Positions 60,192-64,000 of a stretch of 64,000 nt of DNA are shown piece by piece. The notes beneath the pieces were generated by a model. It made no database searches and was not told where the DNA came from. It saw only the letters and a list, made by a program, of their open reading frames with translations. The stretch is taken from positions 124,001-188,000 of the IMG/VR virus record IMGVR_UViG_3300009158_000031. One strand, written 5' to 3'. Every line of letters starts with the position of its first letter. The first letter of the stretch is position 1. This stretch comes from a virus. The position numbers were made by a program, and so were the translations under genes.

Positions 60192-60368
60192 ATGCAAAAG
60201 TACGAAGAAATCAAAACTTTAATCTCATCAATCGATGGTGACGTAGACAAATTTTATAATAAAGGAAATAAGTCTGCTGGAACTCGTATCCGTAAAGCTA
60301 TGCAAGATTTGAAAAAACTTGCTCAAGACTTACGTGTTGATGTTCAAGAATCGAAAAGTGCTGAGTAA
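60192..60368 (+). CDS. Histone-H1-like DNA-binding protein
   Basis: A 58-residue basic protein: a short acidic-hydrophobic helix then DKFYNKGNKSAGTRIRKAMQDLKKLAQDLR. The GNKxAGTRxRKxxxxLKK pattern is that of the histone-H1-like proteins of Bacteroidota. It probably binds or compacts DNA. It has no head tag but is surrounded by tagged genes, so it could be packaged or act on host or phage DNA. Likely acquired from a host. Confidence 0.82.
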   Translation: MQKYEEIKTLISSIDGDVDKFYNKGNKSAGTRIRKAMQDLKKLAQDLRVDVQESKSAE

Positions 60369-60374
60369 TCCTAA

Positions 60375-60830
60375 ATGACCGGATTGTTCAAAATTAATGA
60401 AGATTCTGCCTTTGGACCGGGAATGATGTTTGGCATCCCTGGTCCTGGTCCAAAAGCGGATTCTCCAAAACAACCTTCTGATAAAAAGAAGGAAAAAGGA
60501 ATTACCCCGAAACAAATGAAGAAGACTATACCATCATTCAAAAAATTTAACGAAGGTTTTGCTTACGTTAAAGATCCTTTCAGAGAAGGTGAAAGGATGT
60601 TCAGTAAAGATATTAAAATAGACAATGTTGCTGTTATTAATATCAATGGTTCTATTGATGGATTAGATGCTACACACACAGCAATCGTATCCGTTATAAC
60701 TAGTACTATGGATAACTTCGGCGAAGATCTTGGTAAAGAACGAATCATATTAACACAAAAAGATTTTACCACTAAAGCAGAGGCTGAAAGCTTTTTGAAG
60801 AAAATTGAAAAAGAAATTATCTACAAATAA
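60375..60830 (+). CDS. Protein with internal head-type tag
   Basis: A 151-residue product. The first ~47 residues are Pro/Gly/Lys-rich; at 48-61 it reads MKKTIPSFKKFNEG, a good tag with FNE cut, so translation may start at the ATG at 60516, or the first part may be a removable leader. The rest is a small alpha/beta domain (VAVININGSIDGLDATHTAIVSVITSTMD) with a C-terminal helix. It overlaps the next gene by one base. Confidence 0.6.
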   Translation: MTGLFKINEDSAFGPGMMFGIPGPGPKADSPKQPSDKKKEKGITPKQMKKTIPSFKKFNEGFAYVKDPFREGERMFSKDIKIDNVAVININGSIDGLDATHTAIVSVITSTMDNFGEDLGKERIILTQKDFTTKAEAESFLKKIEKEIIYK

Positions 60831-61417
60831 TGAAGAAATTTAAAGAATTCGTTACAGATATTCTGATATTTGAAAAGATTGATGGAAAGGAAGTTTGTAT
60901 ATTTCCTGGACGTTTTCAACCTTTTCATAATGGACATATTGAAGCAATACATCGAACAGCAAAAGCTTTCGGAGTTCCTGTTATCCCGGTACAAATCAAA
61001 TCAAAGAACGAAAATTCACCTTTCCCAGATTCTCTTCTAGAAAAGATTGGTAAGGCCATGATTAAAGAATTTCCTTTCATTGAAGATTATGTACTTTATC
61101 CTCCTGATAAGAAAACTGTAGTACCTCAAATGGTTAAATTCCTTCAAGAAAAGGGTTATGATCCAATTGGTATTGGTTGTGGAAGTGATCGTTTAAGAGA
61201 TTATGAACGTCAAGTTGAATATCTAACATCACCGAAATCGGATGTTCAAGTTAATAAATTTTCGGTTGCAATGGTTGATGAACGAAGAGCCGATGGTCCT
61301 TCAGGAACAAGAGTTCGTGAAGCACTTATGAATGATGATAAAGAGGCATTCGAAAAAGCTACACCAAGATCACTACATCCTTTCTATAAAGAGCTACAAA
61401 AATACCTTAAAAAATAA
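60830..61417 (+). CDS. Tagged nucleotidylyltransferase (NMN adenylyltransferase-like)
   Basis: A 195-residue protein. The N terminus MKKFKEFVTDILIFEK is tag-like, with IFE as the likely cut; the catalytic domain begins at once with FPGRFQPFHNGHIEAI (HxGH nucleotide-binding motif) and ends with SGTRVREAL (the ISxTxxR motif). These mark the nucleotidylyltransferase family (NadM/NadR, CoaD, cytidylyltransferases); NMN adenylyltransferase is the closest in feel. It may serve NAD supply or another adenylylation, packaged with the DNA. Confidence 0.85.
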   Translation: MKKFKEFVTDILIFEKIDGKEVCIFPGRFQPFHNGHIEAIHRTAKAFGVPVIPVQIKSKNENSPFPDSLLEKIGKAMIKEFPFIEDYVLYPPDKKTVVPQMVKFLQEKGYDPIGIGCGSDRLRDYERQVEYLTSPKSDVQVNKFSVAMVDERRADGPSGTRVREALMNDDKEAFEKATPRSLHPFYKELQKYLKK

Positions 61418-61433
61418 AAATCATAATATAAAT

Positions 61434-62957
61434 ATGAAACCTATTAAAAACTACAACGAATTCATTAATGAAGCATGGATTGGTCCATTCGTATTCAATG
61501 AAGACATGACCGATGATGAACTAAAGGCTATATACCAAGGTGCATTAGATGGATTTGCTTATTGGCAAAAAGGATTTGAATATCCAAAAGCCGATTACAA
61601 AAAGGCATATACTGAAATTGGAAAGATTCTAAAGAAAAGAGGAGTTAATGTTGATGAATCTGTTAATGAAGGATCTAACGACGAAATGGTAAAACGGAGT
61701 TGTGTCGAAAGACTTTCTCAATTCTTTAGAGTTAGTCCAAACGCATTATCACATTTCAAATTTGATGGAACCGATAACATTAAAGCTTTAACAAAAGCTC
61801 TTAATTCTACATCAGATGAAGGAACCGAGGCATACTATAAAGTAGCAATCCGAGTTGGAAAACAAGATGCCGGTATCGAAGAATCTATCGAGGAATCAGC
61901 TAAATGTCCTCCTATATACATTCCGGTATTATCTAATATCGATCATACTAGAATAATCAAATGGATGGATATTCATTTTGATAGTCATAAATGGGATATG
62001 AAGAAATCCGGTGCTGGTTTTGAAATCGATGTTGAAAAACTATCTAGTCAAGAACAAGATGATTTATTAAAATATTTACACTCACAAGATTATTTAGAAG
62101 AATCTGTTAATGAAGCTTGGAGTAATATAGACACCGACAAAGCTGCCGATCTAATCAATAAAGAAATTGGAGTTAATCCTGGTTATTTCTTTATTGGCGA
62201 TGAAGATTTATGCATCAAATTTGATAAATTATGGACTGAAAAGAAATACAAAGTAGCTCTTAATATGTTATTTTTTATTGAAAATCTAAAAGATCTTAAA
62301 GACTTCATAAAACAAAACCAAAACGAATCGGTTAATGAAGCAGTATCACCAGAAGTACATCGTATGGTTAATAAATTTGTAACCGGTATGGCTGATAAAT
62401 ATGATTATTCTTTACAAGATGCAGTTTATGCAATACTAGACGTTTTAAAAAGTCAAAAATATAAAGGATTAAAAGAATCTGTTAATGAAGGTGAAACTTT
62501 AATATTTGATGAGATCGGAGAAAACCTAACCAAACTTCAGGATCAAATAGATGCAATGCTTAAATGGGAAATCACCGATCAAAAATGGATCGTTGCACTT
62601 AAAACAATTCAATCTGCCTGTTCTAAATTGGAAGATACTGTCGCTAAAGCTGATCAGAAATTAGGTGCTATTGAATATAATGAATCCATTAGTGAAGGTC
62701 TTTTAAAATTAGATGAAGGTGCTGTTAAACAATTTGAGATCGATTATAAAGACATGGAAAGTAGTATCAAACGAGGTATTGGTTGGATTGATCCTGAATA
62801 TGTGGCTGAAACTTGGGAGAATTCTTCAGATACTATTGATTATGAAATAGTTAGAAATGAAATTCTTACTCGTCTAATTAAAGCCGATCTTCTTTATACA
62901 TCACTAGATGGAGAAACTAAAGGTAAAAGAATTACCAACATAAGTCAAATTAAATAA
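61434..62957 (+). CDS. Tagged internal-protein polyprotein with repeated protease sites
   Basis: A 507-residue protein; start at 61434 (MKPIKNYNEFINEA), not the in-frame ATG at 61332 inside the previous gene. After the tag cut at residue 13 there are matching psi-x-E sites at 79 (SVNE-G), 227 (SVNE-A), 302 (SVNE-A), 352 (SVNE-G), 421 (SISE-G) and 428 (LDE-G), plus a weaker SIEE-S at 154. The pieces between them are about 50-79 residues long and each looks like a small folded helical or alpha/beta domain. This strongly suggests one precursor that the prohead protease cuts into several small internal proteins. None of the modules has a recognised family. Confidence 0.75.
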   Translation: MKPIKNYNEFINEAWIGPFVFNEDMTDDELKAIYQGALDGFAYWQKGFEYPKADYKKAYTEIGKILKKRGVNVDESVNEGSNDEMVKRSCVERLSQFFRVSPNALSHFKFDGTDNIKALTKALNSTSDEGTEAYYKVAIRVGKQDAGIEESIEESAKCPPIYIPVLSNIDHTRIIKWMDIHFDSHKWDMKKSGAGFEIDVEKLSSQEQDDLLKYLHSQDYLEESVNEAWSNIDTDKAADLINKEIGVNPGYFFIGDEDLCIKFDKLWTEKKYKVALNMLFFIENLKDLKDFIKQNQNESVNEAVSPEVHRMVNKFVTGMADKYDYSLQDAVYAILDVLKSQKYKGLKESVNEGETLIFDEIGENLTKLQDQIDAMLKWEITDQKWIVALKTIQSACSKLEDTVAKADQKLGAIEYNESISEGLLKLDEGAVKQFEIDYKDMESSIKRGIGWIDPEYVAETWENSSDTIDYEIVRNEILTRLIKADLLYTSLDGETKGKRITNISQIK

Positions 62958-63859
62958 TGCTAAAATTTAATCAATTTGTTAACCTGATTCTTAATGAAGG
63001 AGGTAATGCGATTGAGGATGCTCGTCCTATTTTGCAATCTGAAATAGATGCAACGTATGCATATGTTATTAAAAACATATATCCTCTTATTGGTCTTGCC
63101 GAAGATTTTGCTAAACCAATAGGATCTTTTAAGAAAAAAGCACCTGATCAAACATCTGGTGATATCGATATTGCCGTTCTTGCTGATAGAATTGCCGGAG
63201 AAAATGGAATTGATTTATCTCAGGTTCTTGAATTCATCGCATCTAAATTGAGTGATTATTCTCCGGTCGTTAGTAAAGGGTTTCAACAAGTTTCTATAGG
63301 TGTTCCAATTGAAGGTGATAAGAAAAAAGGTATTGCACAAATTGATTTGATGCTAACAGATAATCTGAATTTTTCCTCCTTCATGTATCATTCACCAGAC
63401 TTTACTCAAGCAGAATCCAAATATAAAGGACTTTACCGTAATATTCTACTAATGAATATCATTAGCAATTCGAAACGAGAAACTACCAAGCTAACCGACA
63501 AAGGTGAAATTGAAGAATATCGTTCATATGTACTTCGTCTAAATCAAGGTGTTGTTGCGGTAACCAAATCGTTTATAGGTAAGAAAGGGTTAGTTAAGAA
63601 TCCTACATTACTCAACGATCAAGATAAATTTATGTCTAATACTCCAGAAGTTATTGCGGAATTGGCATTCGGTCCGGATGTTCCCATTTCAGAAATAATG
63701 ACTTTTGAAGATACTTGGAGACATACAATGGATTCTAAATTTATTCACCAAGATAAATTAGATGCAATTCTAAAAGATTTCAGAACTAGATTACTTGCTG
63801 CTAAAGTTCCTTTCCCTATTGAATGTGTAGAACAATACCCAAATATATTTACATCATGA
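62957..63859 (+). CDS. Tagged nucleotidyltransferase (Pol-beta fold)
   Basis: A 300-residue protein starting MLKFNQFVNLILNEGG (tag with ILNE cut). The NTase fold shows GSFKKKAPDQTSGDIDIAV (G-S then D-x-D near 70-72) and AQIDLML (third Asp). Such enzymes add nucleotides to RNA, protein or small molecules (for example CCA-adding, MNT-type or OAS-like). It starts inside the stop of the polyprotein (TAATG) and is followed by another tagged gene. Confidence 0.82.
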   Translation: MLKFNQFVNLILNEGGNAIEDARPILQSEIDATYAYVIKNIYPLIGLAEDFAKPIGSFKKKAPDQTSGDIDIAVLADRIAGENGIDLSQVLEFIASKLSDYSPVVSKGFQQVSIGVPIEGDKKKGIAQIDLMLTDNLNFSSFMYHSPDFTQAESKYKGLYRNILLMNIISNSKRETTKLTDKGEIEEYRSYVLRLNQGVVAVTKSFIGKKGLVKNPTLLNDQDKFMSNTPEVIAELAFGPDVPISEIMTFEDTWRHTMDSKFIHQDKLDAILKDFRTRLLAAKVPFPIECVEQYPNIFTS

Positions 63860-64000
63860 TGTTAAAATACAATCAATTCGTTCAATGGTTAAATGAATCA
63901 GCTATGGCTCCAGTTGAATGGAATGAGAAGCCTAAATATCGAGTACAATTTCTTAGTTTCTTAGAAGATAAAAATAAAGAACTTATAATTGATGGTAAAT
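63856..64000 (+). CDS. Tagged internal head protein (3' partial)
   Basis: Runs off the window. It starts MMLKYNQFVQWLNES (ATG at 63856, or 63859), a clear tag with LNE cut, then VEWNEKPKYRVQFLSFLEDKNKEL. At least 48 residues are visible. Overlaps the previous stop by 4 bases. Confidence 0.65.
   Translation, partial: MMLKYNQFVQWLNESAMAPVEWNEKPKYRVQFLSFLEDKNKELIIDGK

Noticed and set aside
1-64000. tRNA genes, which large T4-like phages often have
   Set aside because: The gaps between genes were scanned by eye for cloverleaf halves and the GTTCRANNC pattern; none convincing. A covariance-model scan would be needed to exclude them fully.

Overview
The window is a continuous, AT-rich, almost entirely plus-strand piece of a large T4-like contractile-tailed phage (myovirus) that infects a member of the Bacteroidota. 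The T4-type morphogenesis genes are clear: a gp14-like neck protein, gp16-like and gp17 terminase subunits, gp18 sheath, gp19 tube, a gp26-type baseplate protein, a probable tape measure, PhoH and a two-gene T4-type topoisomerase II. The host group is inferred from promoters with the Bacteroidota -7 element (TAnnTTTG), a protein with a type IX secretion (T9SS) C-terminal sorting domain, a CsgG-like lipoprotein-family protein and a Bacteroidota-type histone-H1-like protein. No tRNA, CRISPR array or insertion sequence was seen.

Layout. 1-8.8 kb: neck, terminases (with a polysaccharide deacetylase gene between the two subunits), sheath and tube. 9.2-13.6 kb: ten consecutive small genes whose products all begin with the same kind of tag, roughly MK-x(4)-[YF]-x-x-F-[LI]-N-E. 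This matches the T4 capsid-targeting sequence ending in a prohead-protease (gp21) psi-x-E site, so they are probably internal head proteins. 13.7-18.6 kb: a deoxy-amino-sugar operon (NDP-hexose 2,3-dehydratase, Gfo/Idh reductase, DegT aminotransferase, acyltransferase) ending in a glycosyltransferase that itself carries the head tag, followed by a secreted nuclease. 19.1-21.1 kb: small genes behind a repeated promoter. 21.1-24.3 kb: topoisomerase II. 25-31.3 kb: baseplate, tape measure, PhoH and a degenerate phosphoesterase. 31.3-34.5 kb: structured leaders, small genes and a sigma factor. 34.6-41.6 kb: a cell-surface cassette (T9SS cargo with cohesin-like and dockerin-like parts, membrane proteins, CsgG-like protein, outer-membrane barrel, C-type lectin, exported zincin). 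42.4-47.7 kb: phosphoesterases, P-loop kinase, HAD phosphatase, RecB-like nuclease. 47.7-52.7 kb: four glycosyltransferases (GT32, GT2, GT11, GT10) with a GDP-fucose-synthase/ColC-like enzyme and a DegT-fold enzyme whose PLP lysine is replaced by histidine, pointing to GDP-colitose or a related dideoxysugar. 53-58.8 kb: membrane and virion-like small proteins, a cyclic-phosphate-processing receiver protein and another glycosyltransferase. 58.9-64 kb: a second block of tagged proteins, including an RNA-ligase-like enzyme, a nucleotidylyltransferase, a nucleotidyltransferase and a probable polyprotein with regularly spaced psi-x-E sites.

How it fits together. Two promoter classes are visible: a host-like class with an upstream TTGTTAATAACTTT box, and a T4-late-like (T)ATAAATA class in front of virion-type genes; the sigma-factor gene has both. 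The most unusual content is (i) a large family of proteins, several of them enzymes, apparently addressed to the capsid interior and matured by the prohead protease, and (ii) a phage-encoded surface and secretion cassette that appears to use the host T9SS together with phage CsgG-like and outer-membrane components. All functions were read from motifs by eye; no database search was run.
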